Part shown: positions 24,206-35,669 of the stretch, one piece after another | Numbering within the stretch: the first letter of the stretch is position 1 | Layout of the letters: each line of letters starts with the position of its first letter | Source: Epiperipatus broadwayi | Lineage: Eukaryota > Onychophora > Udeonychophora > Euonychophora > Peripatidae | Direction: 5' to 3' | DNA length: 64,000 nt | NCBI GenBank assembly: GCA_028023455.1 | Contig: JAQFVV010000450.1 | Coordinates: 1-64,000, forward strand | Made by a program: the position numbers and the translations under genes | Notes under the pieces: model-generated | The model's input: only the letters and a program-made list of their open reading frames with translations | Databases searched by the model: none | Told to the model about the DNA's origin: nothing

Positions 24206-24954
24206 TTATCCAGTAATTAAGCCAACAAATAACATATAGCTTGTTTTCTGATTCAAGAAACATAAGTTATCATATGGGAGGACATACGTGTATGAGATAT
24301 GAAAAGCAACATCAGATAATTGTTCTTTAGTCTTTCAATTGTATTTTCAATTAAACTAGTTGAAAGTGAAATTCAGTCCTTAGTAGACTGAAGACATCAA
24401 TATTTGATTTTCTTAATAATTAGAGGTTCTTCAAGAAAATAATTTACCATTTAATTTACTGGAAAGGTTATCCATATCATTTTTCCATCATAGCTATGGG
24501 ATCTTTATATTACTAATAGGCTGGTTTCTTAAATGTCAATCTTGTTAAATAGTTGTTGGAAAAAATAGATATAGAACCATATAAATGAGATATAACTTGG
24601 AAATCCATCAATAAATTGAAAATGTTGTGAAAAAAAAATGAAATAAAATTTAGCAAAACTGCTGATATAGTATAGCTATGGAAAACCAAAGCTTTGGAAG
24701 AGGAACTTTCTAACACGAAAGATTAACCTGCAAAGATGATTATTTTGAATATTATCAAAAGTAAATATTAAATAAATAAAAAGATCTGCAAATAAAGATA
24801 TTACTAGATTGATCTTACTGAAAATTAACAGAATCTTAATTTCCATTATACCCAACTTAATTCAAATATTTCAAGATGTTAGCATTTGATTAGTAATAGA
24901 TTATTAATCTGTAAAGTTTTCAATTATTTTGTCAAATTTATGTTATTATATATG

Positions 24955-25640
24955 AAGGGATACCCCAAATAACCAGAATTTTATAATAAAAAATTGTTTA
25001 TTTATCTTTAATGTTATAAATTTAATCTCTTTCAAGGTACTGTCCATTTAGTACAATACACCAATCTAAATGTGTTTTTCACTTTTCAAAATACTAGTCC
25101 AGAAACACTTACAAAGCGAAACTTTTTCATGCCTGTGTTGTTGAAGTCCACAAAAAAAATAATAATTGAGGCACTTTTTCATTTGAGAGAATAAAAAGAA
25201 ATCACATGGTCAAAGATCAAGTGAATATGATTGGTAAATAAGCTGGATTATGGTGAGTTTAATTAAAAATTGTTTCGCATTCAAGACTGTGCAGAGAGGC
25301 ATTATTATGGTGAAGCTTGGACTCCTCACTTTGCCACAAGAGGGCATTTACATTTTACTGCATCATGCAAACATTTCAGAACTTGTGATAGATAAAATAT
25401 CTGACCATTACAAACTAATTTTGAGAGAAAAATGCCATTAGCATAAAAAAATAGCATTACCTTGACCTTGGATTTCACTCACAATGATGTGGTGAATTTG
25501 ACAATTTCATTAAACCATTTGCAAACTAGTATTCTCCCCAGAACAGCTTTCTTATAATCTGTTTCAAACATTACAACCGTTTTCTCTAAAAGAAAACAGA
25601 ATTTCATATTATTCCAACTTTTCAGCCATTACAAAAAAAA
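24955..25640 (-). pseudogene. mariner-family transposase remnant, copy 2
   Basis: The minus strand is colinear with copy 1. It has a TTGAAACAGATTA block; WQSEESKLHHNNASLH, where the second catalytic Asp is now Asn; VSVSGLVF; and a 3' end TTATTTGGGGTATCCCTTCA, a typical mariner terminus followed by TA. Frameshifts and stops throughout. The plus-strand 63-codon opening at 25250 is antisense to it. Confidence 0.75.
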
Positions 25641-26489
25641 CAAAACAAATAAATATGGGAAACACACTTAACAAAAAAATGTGCTATGTGGCATGACTTC
25701 AATGATAACATTATTTGTCAGTGTTGCAGAAGGGTCTCCACATGAGGTATGTAACAGCAAAAGCATGTACAACAAACACACTTAACAGAGAACGATTTTG
25801 CCTGCCTCCCCTGTATATTTTTGCTATGAGATATTAAACAATGTAACCTTTCATTTTAAGGAGATATTTCATAAAAATGCAGTATATTCACGTGTTTGAC
25901 GAGGAGAGTTAATAAGCTCAATTAGATATATACAAATAAAAAAAATATGCAGTGGTGAGTTACAGTGTAACTACCATATAAGGATAACTCAATGCATTGG
26001 TATGGAATATGATTTTATATATATTTAAAATTTGTTGGTCATATAACATTAATTCATTAAAATATTACTTTAAAAAAAAAAAAAAGCGATTGTATTCATT
26101 GTTTATTTAATCCTTAACCTGATTGTATAATAGTTTATTACACATGTGATGGGTCATCTAACGTATAGAAGAGTTCATTTCAATGTGCTTCCAAGTTGTG
26201 TCAGACTATGCATAATTTATTAAGATAGAATAGATACTTAAGGAGTAATAAAGGATAAACAAATGAACTCTCTAAATCTAAAGATAGCACCAAAGATGTA
26301 GAAGTTTTTTTATTCTTAAAACAAATAAAGTAGATTTGTGCTAGCGAAAATTATTTTTACGGACAGTTCAGATGAATGAGTAAGAAGGATTATCAGTAAT
26401 GCAAATTGATAATATTGAGTTGTTCTAATTATTGACCAATATTATACTGGATGAATACATTTTGGTTGTTAGCATTTTAATATTAATGG

Positions 26490-27210
26490 TCTATTTGACT
26501 TCATAGCATAGAAGTTAGTGCATCTTTTAAAACCAAGTAAATCTTGGAAATTTTTCTAAACATAAGCAGAATTAAGATTTTTCTTTCATGAAACTAAATT
26601 ACCTAGGCATCCAGTGATAACTATTATCAACTAAAGGGTAATAATAATGGGATAATCTGAGCTAGCCAAATAAATGACAATATTCCCATAACAGTAGACA
26701 TAAAGAAATACTGATTTCACTCTTGGAGAAAAATGCAATTACGGTCTTAAGACAATGAGCATACCAACATACTATTGATGAAATATATCATCAAATGATC
26801 ATACCATACATTAGACTATTATTATGTACCGTAAAAAAATGTCAAATGTAATAACATTAAATAAAGCCTAAGCATAATTAGAGGCACATTGGAACTTCAT
26901 TTATGTACCAGATAAAAATGAAATTTTAATATGCTCAAACTATGCTTAAGCTCCATTATTTGATATTATTGCACCTGGCATATTTTTTATGTTACATAAT
27001 AACTATCTAATGTGTTGTGAGGATATTTATTTTGCTAGCTCAGATTATCCTGTAATCTTTATTCATTAGTTGGTAATAGGTACTAATGATGGTCAATTAA
27101 TTTGGTTATATAAAGGAAAATTCTTAACGCTATATATGGCGGGAAAAATTTCTAGATTTATTTGATTTCAGAAGATGCACTAGCTAGTCTGTAATATAGT
27201 CCTCCATATT
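26490..27210. repeat. Long foldback, ~170-bp arms and ~350-bp spacer
   Basis: GGGATAATCTGAGCTAGCCA near 26650 is inverted as GCTAGCTCAGATTATCC near 27036. GAAGTTAGTGCATCTTTT near 26510 pairs with GAAGATGCACTAGCT near 27172. The arms have diverged by indels. Confidence 0.7.
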
Positions 27211-27821
27211 TAAATTCTCAGCATTGAAATGAAAAAAAAAACATCAAAATTATTTTAAAAATGTTAACATTAATAGATTTTGGAGCAATAAAAGTAATGA
27301 AACTGGGAGGGAACAATGAAAAAGTTCAAAACCTTTTTATCAAGATGCCTTCTCAAAAAATCCAGAACTGGTGAAAAAAAAGTAATGCCAATTATAAAAA
27401 TTTGCAATGGAAATGTTCATAATTATAGACATTTGTTAAATTTCTGTCAGTAGATTAATTAAGTACTCTAATAAATAAAGTGTCAACACCAGATCTATTT
27501 CATGTTTAAATTAAAGATCAGCAGAAACTAAATTATTGAAATTAATGTGATTTACATGTTTTTGTCATATAAGTAGTAAAAAATGATTATAAAACTCAAA
27601 TCCTGTTATTTACTTTTACTAGAATACACTAAGTTTTAATAGAAATTTGTAATTTATTAAACTGAAGTTTTGTTGCATTTTCTCACTTCATTTAATACTT
27701 TTTGATTACCATATAATTTTTTAGTTCTAATCTTATTTGATAAACATATAAATCTGTCAATAGCTTATGTGTAACAATCACATAACATGTATTTCTATAT
27801 TCATTTAGTTTATTTTTAATG

Positions 27822-28075
27822 CAGGGGTGGACAAATAGCGGTCCAAGGGCCACATGCGGGTCCGCTAAGATGTTTTATGTGGCTCACCAAGACAATCAGA
27901 AAAGTCTGCCTTGAACTGAAATTTCCTTCCCGTGCATGACCGAAGATTCATCTCATATTTTCCAGGATGGCCACATCAATACACATGCGCAGTGTAGATA
28001 TGATGTGCAGTGCTTTTCCAGTTGATCTGGTTAATTTCGATTTTGTCTTTGCATTAGCAAATATATACACTGTCT
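27822..28075 (+). mobile_element. hAT-like transposon terminus (truncated)
   Basis: Begins CAGGGGTGGACAAATAGCGG, followed by TCCAAGGGCCACATGCGG and later GTGGCTC. This resembles the CAGGGGTSGGCAAACxxxGGCCC start of many hAT elements. It is richer in G+C than its flanks. The opposite terminus was not found, so the length is a guess. Confidence 0.55.
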
Positions 28076-28764
28076 AATTTTGTACTTCACATGTATATGT
28101 GCGTTTGTAAATTTTATTAATATTCAAAATATCACTTGTATAAAAAGTAAATTTTATTTTTTCTCAGATTATATATATATATTTGATAAGCATACTTTAA
28201 AAATTACAATAAATAACTTCCATATCAGCAAATCAAAGACAAAACAAATACTACAAAGATATTCTAAGAATAGATTTTTAAGATAACAAACTTATAAAAA
28301 ACAAAAGCATTATTCTTCCATAATTAAAGAAATTCAAACATAAAATCTGTGCATGCTTTTAATTATATATTGGCAATATTTTTTCACAAAACTTACATCA
28401 ACACGTAAAAAAAAAAATCATTTAAGATTTGATAGATACAGGTATTTATTATATTTTCAATATATTCTTCACAATTGCTTCTTAAACTTACAGATAATCC
28501 TGTAGAGGACTCTGTTTAACAGGTATTCCTAAATAAAATAAATAAAAAAAAAAAGGAATAGGATAAGATTGAGTTAATACAACTAAACTTTATTATAATG
28601 AAATTCTTAATTTAACAAATAAAAAAATAATTACTTTTTTTTTTTGACAAAATTTTAATTAAAGAAATGTAATTAGTTTTCATATACATTATATCCACAT
28701 TAATATACAAATGTATAATTTATATTTTTTCACGAATGCTGCTTTTCAAAATTTTTATGAGTAT

Positions 28765-28770
28765 TTTATT
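28765..28770 (-). promoter_or_regulatory. PTPN23: Candidate polyadenylation signal AATAAA
   Basis: First AATAAA on the minus strand after the PTPN23 stop codon, about 120 nt downstream. In such AT-rich sequence the hexamer arises easily by chance, and a further AATAAA-type match lies about 180 nt further on, so the call is weak. Confidence 0.35.
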
Positions 28771-28891
28771 GTATTAAAAATAAACAAAACAAAATGAATT
28801 AACAAATATGTGTTATTTGTTTTTATAAAAAAACGTTACACAGGATAAAAATTATTTATCTTTTTCCTCACTAGATGTCAGTTCTTACACA

Positions 28892-29589
28892 TTATTTTTC
28901 AGTCAACTTTTCTTTTTTATTCATTGTCCAAAGAGGATCTAGTTGGCTTAGTGGGTCATTAGGGTCATTTGTATTATCTTTTAAGCTGCTGATTTTGTTA
29001 ACAAAACTAGCTTTTGTTATTTTTTTCTTGCCAGGTTGTGCATCTAAAGTGAAATTCAAAGGATTTAAATTTGACAAGCTACTTGGTAGATTGGACAAAT
29101 TAACAAATCCTCCGTGATGCTTGGGAGAATTTGAAGTGGAATGTTGGCTAGAGATGGAGGAATTACTTTTGACTGATGTATCAGAGCCATTGCGGCTATG
29201 GGTTTTTACAAAAGAAGTGTCTTCATCATATTTCGGGAGGAGATTTAAAGTGCTTAGGTTTGAAGAATCTACAGACTGGATGGGGGTGGAATTTTTAAGC
29301 GGTTCAACAGGATGAGTAAAGGAAGATATTTCACTACTTATATTTTCTGAATAGGATATTTGAGAGTAGGGCTGGTTTACACAAAGTCCATTCAATAAGT
29401 CCTCAGTTTGTGTAGTAGAGGGCGGACTGTCACATTCCTGCTGCACAGCACTGTCCTTTTCAAAATGAATTTTTTCTAACGTTTCTTCTAGGTTGGTCAA
29501 GCTATTAGAATTAAGAATAAAAGTTTCAGTGGGATGAGACTGTCCTGATATTTTATTTTCAAACGAACTCTTTACTGACATGATTCCTC
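28892..29589 (-). CDS. PTPN23: PTPN23 / HD-PTP terminal coding exon (C-terminal tail)
   Basis: This is the last coding exon, 698 nt: two bases that complete a split codon, 231 codons and a TAA stop at 28894-28892. The acceptor is a long T tract ending TTATTAG just before 29589. Joining the previous exon's final A to GA gives arginine, so the junction reads LLMK-RGIMSVKSS in frame, like the LQRHGV region that I recall following the human PTP domain. The tail is Ser/Thr/Asn-rich and looks disordered, with acidic PEST-like stretches and a poly-serine patch (SVKSNSSISSQHSTSNS). It ends in DPLSQLDPLW-TMNK, like the DPLSLLDPLWTLNK end I recall for human HD-PTP. The family tail is linked to ubiquitin-ligase or turnover control; nothing in the sequence proves that here. 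The internal ATG at 29581 is probably not a start, because a strong acceptor and matching phase precede it. Overlapping plus-strand frames are shadows. Confidence 0.85.
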
Positions 29590-29850
29590 CTAATAACAAT
29601 AAAAAAAAAAAAAGAGAGAATAAAATCAGGAATTATGTAAAAACAAAAATTTTAAATATTTTTTAAACAAATAAATATATAATATATATTTCTTTGTTAA
29701 AGAGAGGTTATTTTTTTAAAAAATAATAATCATAATAAAGGAAAATGAAATTTTCATAATTTGGCCAGCTTTCCTATATTTAAGTTTGATCCAAGCAAGA
29801 AAAAGACGCATGTTCGTGTAAAATATAAACAAAACAATTATAGTCAAGAG

Positions 29851-29958
29851 TTGTTAGCCGAGAGGTCATCGCACCCGCCTTTGCAAGCAAGTAGTTGGTT
29901 GCAGACGGGTGTGGGTTCGCGTCCCGGCCGATGCTATGACATAGGAAAAAAAACAAAA
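29851..29958 (+). repeat. tRNA-like SINE (family L), inside PTPN23 intron
   Basis: Box A-like TTAGCCGAGAGGTCATCGC, a long variable region, box B GGGTTCGCGTCCC, a 3' unit CCGATGCTATGAC and an A-rich tail. The layout resembles a class II tRNA (Leu/Ser type) without a normal acceptor stem, so it is a retroposon rather than a tRNA gene. Confidence 0.8.
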
Positions 29959-30729
29959 ACAATTATACAAATTAAACAACAACAAAAAAGAATTACAAAA
30001 TTAATTTTTTATAAGATAAGAAAAGCTGCTGAAATAAAACACATACAAGTTAGTCAAATTCTACTGATAAGAGATTACATTTATCCTTGTTTTATTTGCT
30101 AGCTAAAAATAACTAAATATCCATTTATTACTGACTAAAATTTACCGACAAACTCTGAAAGTAAAATGAATTCTAAATTGAAACTTTAAATATAAATATT
30201 CTGTTTTGATCTCTCTCTATATAGTCATTTTCAAAAGTTATTTTAATATATACGTATCTGTAATATGATAGCTGTAGTAAAATATATATATTTACACACA
30301 ATGATTGGGGCTAACACAACAAATAAAACAACAACACATGTATACTGAAATAATAATATTAAATATTTATTTCTCTTCTCATCCAATAATGTAATACTTA
30401 TATACTCGTTATTGATTTCAACAATAATTTATTAATATATAGTGATTACATCTTGATGGAAAAAAAAAGTACACTAACACGATTATATTAATGCTCGGTT
30501 TGACTAGAATGTATTATGTGAACACGACTGTTATACCACTTATGTGGTTGGGTAAATTGAAGAAAGTTTGTATAGTGTGTGAGATACTCGGAACTTTTGT
30601 TTTACGTGAGCGTAAGTTTAAAATTGCCTAATCTAAAAGGCTGAGTTGGTTGGAGTTGAGAAACAGGAAGAAGGTAGTGAGATTAATGACCAGGTGTCAT
30701 CAAAGGCTTTACTGGAGGCAAGGAGCTGA

Positions 30730-31397
30730 TCAAGTTTCTTCACTTTTTTGAGTGTTCGATAAAACAACGGTATGGCTTGTGAGGGGTGGTAATTCCATGA
30801 GTGTTTTACATTTTACAATCCATATGGCATAAAGGACAAAGGTGGAAAGTCTTATTATTGAAAATGTTCCGTTATGAATGGCGTTTTCATGTGAGAGAAT
30901 TATGTCAGTTCTTATGTTGGAGTTGATGATGATCATATCTTTCAGCATTTTAAGTCCTGAGATTCAGTGTATAATATGCTCTATGGTTTTATCTTCACGG
31001 TAGCATAGACCACATATTGGATCATGCTAGAAAGTCCTCTGCAGTGATGAAAAAACCAATTCATGGGAAGCGCATTAAGATTAATTTTAATGATGGGGTC
31101 AAGGAATATGGATTCAAGACTCCATCTTTTGAAGTATGTAATTAGTCTTTGGTTGGTTACGTTTAGACTGGCTTTAACGGGCTGTTGATTAGGCTGTACA
31201 CTTCCCATAGTGATTTTACGGTCAAGATTAGTGGGCATGATCGAGTTATATAGTTTTAAGTGTTCTACTAGTGATGATATCCATGACTTGGTAAAAGGCG
31301 GTGGACGATCAGTCGGTACAATTTTTTCAATAATGTTGGAATATCCAAAGGAGTGGATAAGATTATGCAACTGAAGTTCAAAAGCTTTATAATGCAC
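30730..31397 (-). pseudogene. LINE-like reverse transcriptase C-terminal remnant
   Basis: About 138 codons contain LDRKITMGSVQ, then a basic region and NALPMNWFFHHCRGLS. After a frameshift it reads PICGLCYREDKTIEHIIH, giving the pattern LPxxxxxxHxxGxSxxPxCxxCxxxEtixHIx. That is the zinc-knuckle-like C-terminus (zf-RVT type) of non-LTR retrotransposon ORF2. A further open piece continues to 30730. No RT core is present. Confidence 0.55.
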
Positions 31398-31456
31398 TGA
31401 AGAGGCTTTCGGCAGATTATTGCCAGAATCATAGTGCTGTACAAAGTTTAATAGTT

Positions 31457-31975
31457 AAAAGTATGCTTATATATATATGGACATGTTTGATATGTAAATG
31501 AGGTTTAATATGTAAATGTGGCATTTAAATGTTTCATTTTCTCCACAATGGAACACATGAATCCTTTCTGTTGATATAATGTGGATCTAGAAATATGCCT
31601 ATATATAATATATGGATGTTTTGATATGTAAATGAGGTTTCTTAATGTGTAAATGTGGCATTTAAATGTTCCATTTTCTCCACAATGGAACACATGAATC
31701 CTTTCTGTTGATAGAATGTGGATCTAGAAATATGCCTATAATATATGGATGTGTTTTGATATGTAAATGAGGTTTAATATGTAAATGTGGCATTTAAATG
31801 TTTCATTTTCTCCACAATGGAACACATGAATCCTTTCTGTTGATATAATGTGGATCTAGAAATATGCCTATATATAATATATGGATGTGGTTTGATATGT
31901 AAATGTGGCATTTGAATGTACCATTTTCTCCACAGTGGAATACATGAATCCTTTCTGTTGATAGAATGTGGATTC
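31457..31975. repeat. ~135-bp tandem repeat, about four units
   Basis: Starts of the type TATGCCTATATATAATATAT recur at 31462, 31594, 31731 and 31863 (spacing 132, 137, 132). Each unit contains GATATGTAAATGAGG, AATGTGGCATTTAAATGT, CATTTTCTCCACAATGGAA and ACACATGAATCCTTTCTGTT. The fourth unit has an internal deletion. Open frames here are repeats of each other, not genes. Confidence 0.92.
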
Positions 31976-33651
31976 TTTGCGATTTCCAAAGCCTCTTTAT
32001 ATTTTCTTTTTTGTTATCTCTTTTGGCACAGATTGTTATCACATTGGTAGAAGTGAAAGTATGACACATAGTGAGTTTATGATTGAGAGAGATCGATTTG
32101 TATTCATTATTCTATTTGCTCAAGATTCACTGTAATATGTAAAACTATAGGATGGATTACTGCATGTGATTTTATAATGACTTGAGGAGCGGTGCTCAGC
32201 TGATATAAAAATTACATATTTATAATGGTTCAGCAATATAAACACATGTGTTTATGAGAGTGATGATAAAAACAGATTTTTCCATAGTTTTATATGCTTA
32301 ATTTATAGGATACATATGAGTATAAGTTAAATAAACCCTGAAGATGACCTATATATAAAGAGATCAAAATGCAGAAAATTAACAAATAATAGCGGGAAAA
32401 TCAATAAATCTCTAATGACAGAAGCATAAAAAAGCATATATATAAACACAATACTACATTACCAACATAATATTACATACATAAAAACAAACCCATAGTT
32501 TGCAATGATAGTAAGAGAAATAGAAGATTACTGAATAAATTGTTAATAAAATCATTAATATATATGGAGATACAGGTAAAAAAAAAAAATCATTTTAAAA
32601 AAAATGTATACATACTTATATTTATAAAAACAAAGCATAACGCTAGCTGAAATCTATATAAAAAATTTGAAATGCCCCATAACTATGTTCTTCAGCCACA
32701 CTCCCTCTTCAACTAAAGAAAGCTTGAATTTTGCAGCCCATTAAAAAGAAAGACTTTTTCAATGTATACTGCAATGATGTTATATATATATATTCAAGCA
32801 AATTTAAATAAGACATGTGAAACTAAATAAGCAATGATCTTATATTGCAAATAAATGCATTTAATTCTAAATATTCTATGTATCGGGCATTTCAAATATT
32901 TATAGTTGTATCTTTCCAACATCTAGTTTAATTATTAAATGTTACAGAAAATTTCAAATGCTATTTATAAGTAAAGATTAAACATTTTTCGAAAAACAAC
33001 TAATAATTAAAGCAGATGTCGGAAATAATTGAACATGTAATTACATAAATAATATATTAACCACATACATTTCATAGTTATTCTTTCTATTATCATTTTT
33101 AAATGACGTATACATTATGAATCAAATAAATAATCATATACCTTCCATAGCTTTGATAGAGTGGTGGATTGATAAATAAAAATCCATAATCACAATGTGG
33201 TTCTACCATTTGATCATATGACCTCCCATGTGACAATTTGACTACATTAAGTAATTGTGAATTTGTATTTAAATTTAAGAGATAAGGCTATTGAATGTAA
33301 ATATGTGTTAATGTAAATTTTATGATTATATCTAAGCAAGAAATAATGAATATAAATATTTGTATTTACAGAAAATCACCACAAAATTTAATAGATTGTA
33401 CCTGGACACAAGCCAATAATAAAGAGTCATGTTAGTCATCTTGCTGAAGTTTAAGAAAAAAGGAATTCGTAAGTAATAAAACACTAATAACATAAAGTGA
33501 TATTGCTAACATGGCTTACTGTATATAAAAAAAATTTGGAATGACGAACATTTGCAACTGTGGATTACTGAGACATAACTCCCGACATCTTAACGGTTGA
33601 TTTGCTTGCATCAATAAAGATGTGCATTTATATGTCCATAATGTTGTCACC

Positions 33652-33877
33652 AAATACATAAATAAATAATCAATCAAAGTAAGATTGGAATAAACAACTA
33701 TGAATAACTATATTATATTTACCGAACCAGCCTTCATTTCCACTGAAACCATCTCAAAATAGTATAATATCTCGAGGGGGTCTCAATGGAGATGAAAGCC
33801 AGATCGATAAATATTATATAGTTATTAATAGTTGTTTATTTCAATCTTACTTTGATTGATTATTTATTTATCTACAT
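33652..33877. repeat. Foldback, ~85-bp arms
   Basis: AATAAATAATCAATCAAAGT and AAGATTGGAATAAACAACTA on the left are inverted at about 33820-33877 (TAGTTGTTTATTTCAATCTT, ACTTTGATTGATTATTTATT). The centre includes TCTCGAGGGGGTCTC. Confidence 0.9.
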
Positions 33878-34439
33878 TTATGTATGGAGAATAACAGTGA
33901 AGAAAGTGAACTAATTCTATTCAAAAAAGCTTTTATATGATGATCCTATAGAATATTTTGTATATATAAAACTTTGTTTTTGCACCGATATTAATAAAAT
34001 TATTACTATGATCTCTAAATTATTAAAAAAAAATGACTAGAGCCTTCCTCCCAGATTTATCTAGGTTAGCATACAAAATATCAAATCTGTGAATGATCAT
34101 TCAAATATGCAAGACATTCTGTATTTTATTTACTTGCATTTTTGAGACTCCCCATATATATTTTCATATTTATTTATATACATTTTTGTTGATATTTAAA
34201 AAATTAGAATCCCTATTACATTTGCTTACAGACATTTTTGAATTAAAGCCAAAGTTGTAGCTGATACCAAAATAGCTTCGGATAATAAATAAAAACTATT
34301 TTTTAATCGATCTAAGTAATAGAAATATGCTACAAAGATAACATAGAGTATATTTATGTTAAAACATTTTAGATTAAAATGAAAAAAAAAGAGATCATAA
34401 TTTACTTTCACATTTCATCTTGATCTTTATTATTACACA

Positions 34440-34546
34440 ATTTCGCATAGTTGGTGCCAAACTTAGGGTCCAGAGGTCCCAGAGAGATTCTGGCACTCAA
34501 ACTTCTTATGACCTCACAAGCAACAAAGCCATATGTCTTTTTTTTT
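34440..34546 (+). repeat. tRNA-like SINE family B, monomer
   Basis: Carries TAGTTGGTGCCAAACTTAGG, AGAGGTCCCAGAGAGATTCT, GGCACTCAAACTTCTTATGA and GCAACAAAGCCATATGTC followed by a T-rich end. It matches the second monomer at 5664-5780. Directly abuts a family A foldback. Confidence 0.6.
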
Positions 34547-34555
34547 TTCCTAATC

Positions 34556-34850
34556 ACAATATCACCATTTCCTATGCTTACATAACTCTCTAGACAGTAG
34601 TGCCACCTTCTACAATCCACAGTAATCAATGAATGCTAGAAGTTTTGTGCTTAAAATCCCATCTAATGCCTATTTGATCCAATATTTCCAGACTAGTTTC
34701 TAACCTATGCAGTCATCTCAGATCCAGTTTCTCACTGATGAAACCACAAGCTAGAAACTAGTCATGGAATATTGCACAAACCTTTTAGCATCCATTGATT
34801 ATTGTCACTAGCACTGGGTGGCACTACTGTCTAAAGAGTTTGCTATTATT
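34556..34850. repeat. Foldback family A, diverged
   Basis: TCACCATTTCCTATGCTTAC and AGACAGTAGTGCCACC are inverted near 34815-34840 as GGTGGCACTACTGTCT. The centre has CCAGACTAGTTTCTAAC opposite AGCTAGAAACTAGTC. Confidence 0.8.
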
Positions 34851-35669
34851 TCTAATATTATGCCCAAAAGCATCTAAGAACATTTCTTGTGTTTTTAACA
34901 ATTCTATGACTGAAAATAACGGATGCTTTTTCTATGATGTCTAGAATGGTAACAATTAACAAATAATTATGCTTTGACAGCAGTAGTTAAAATTGGGCAT
35001 TACTCTACAATAGGATAGTAAATGTAAAACTTTGATTATTTGTTGGTTCTGTATATAATTCTGCATGGAAAGATTTATTCAAATTTCAAGCATCAGCTAT
35101 AGTGATTAACAATAACTTTATTTATTCATCGGGGTGTGTGTGTGTGTTAAACCTATAAATTATATAAAAAAATAATCGAAAGTTGAAGATATTAATATTC
35201 TGGACTCAGACCCCATGCTTTTTTATTTTGGATGGAATTACTAATTTTAGCTATGTATAGAAACAGAAGTAGATGTGATCAATACCTATTCTGCATGCTT
35301 TAGCATGATGATGGTAGAGTATTGGTTTTGAGAACTAAAGATTTCTGAATCAAGGTTTTACCAATCATTTCTGGTGCATAAGCGGCCAGCTAATCATTCA
35401 TTTATTATTACTTTAATATGTCTATATATGCTTTTGCTTTGTTAAAAAAATAAATCAACGGCATTTATAATATAGATTACTTTTATACAAAGAAAAAAAA
35501 AATATCAAGAGTTCTTCACTAAGAGTTATCAAATCGTTTTTAGAGATCAGGCCAATAATATGTAATAAATATGTCTATATAATGACTTTTTCAGTAGAAC
35601 AAATATTGCAAGAGTCAGATATAACAGGTTAACCAAATGACATATGTGTACTTTGGGATATATATATAT

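Noticed and set aside
29851-29940. Possible functional tRNA-Leu or tRNA-Ser gene
   Set aside because: Box A and B are good, but the acceptor stem does not pair, and six diverged copies share the same 3' unit and A tail, which indicates a SINE.
31505-32069. Overlapping minus-strand open frames with repeated peptides
   Set aside because: They are translations of the 135-bp tandem repeat, in different frames.
35306-35370. Third tRNA-like SINE family (GATGGTAGAGTATTGG ... TCAAGG)
   Set aside because: Box B is too degraded and no second copy was seen in the window.
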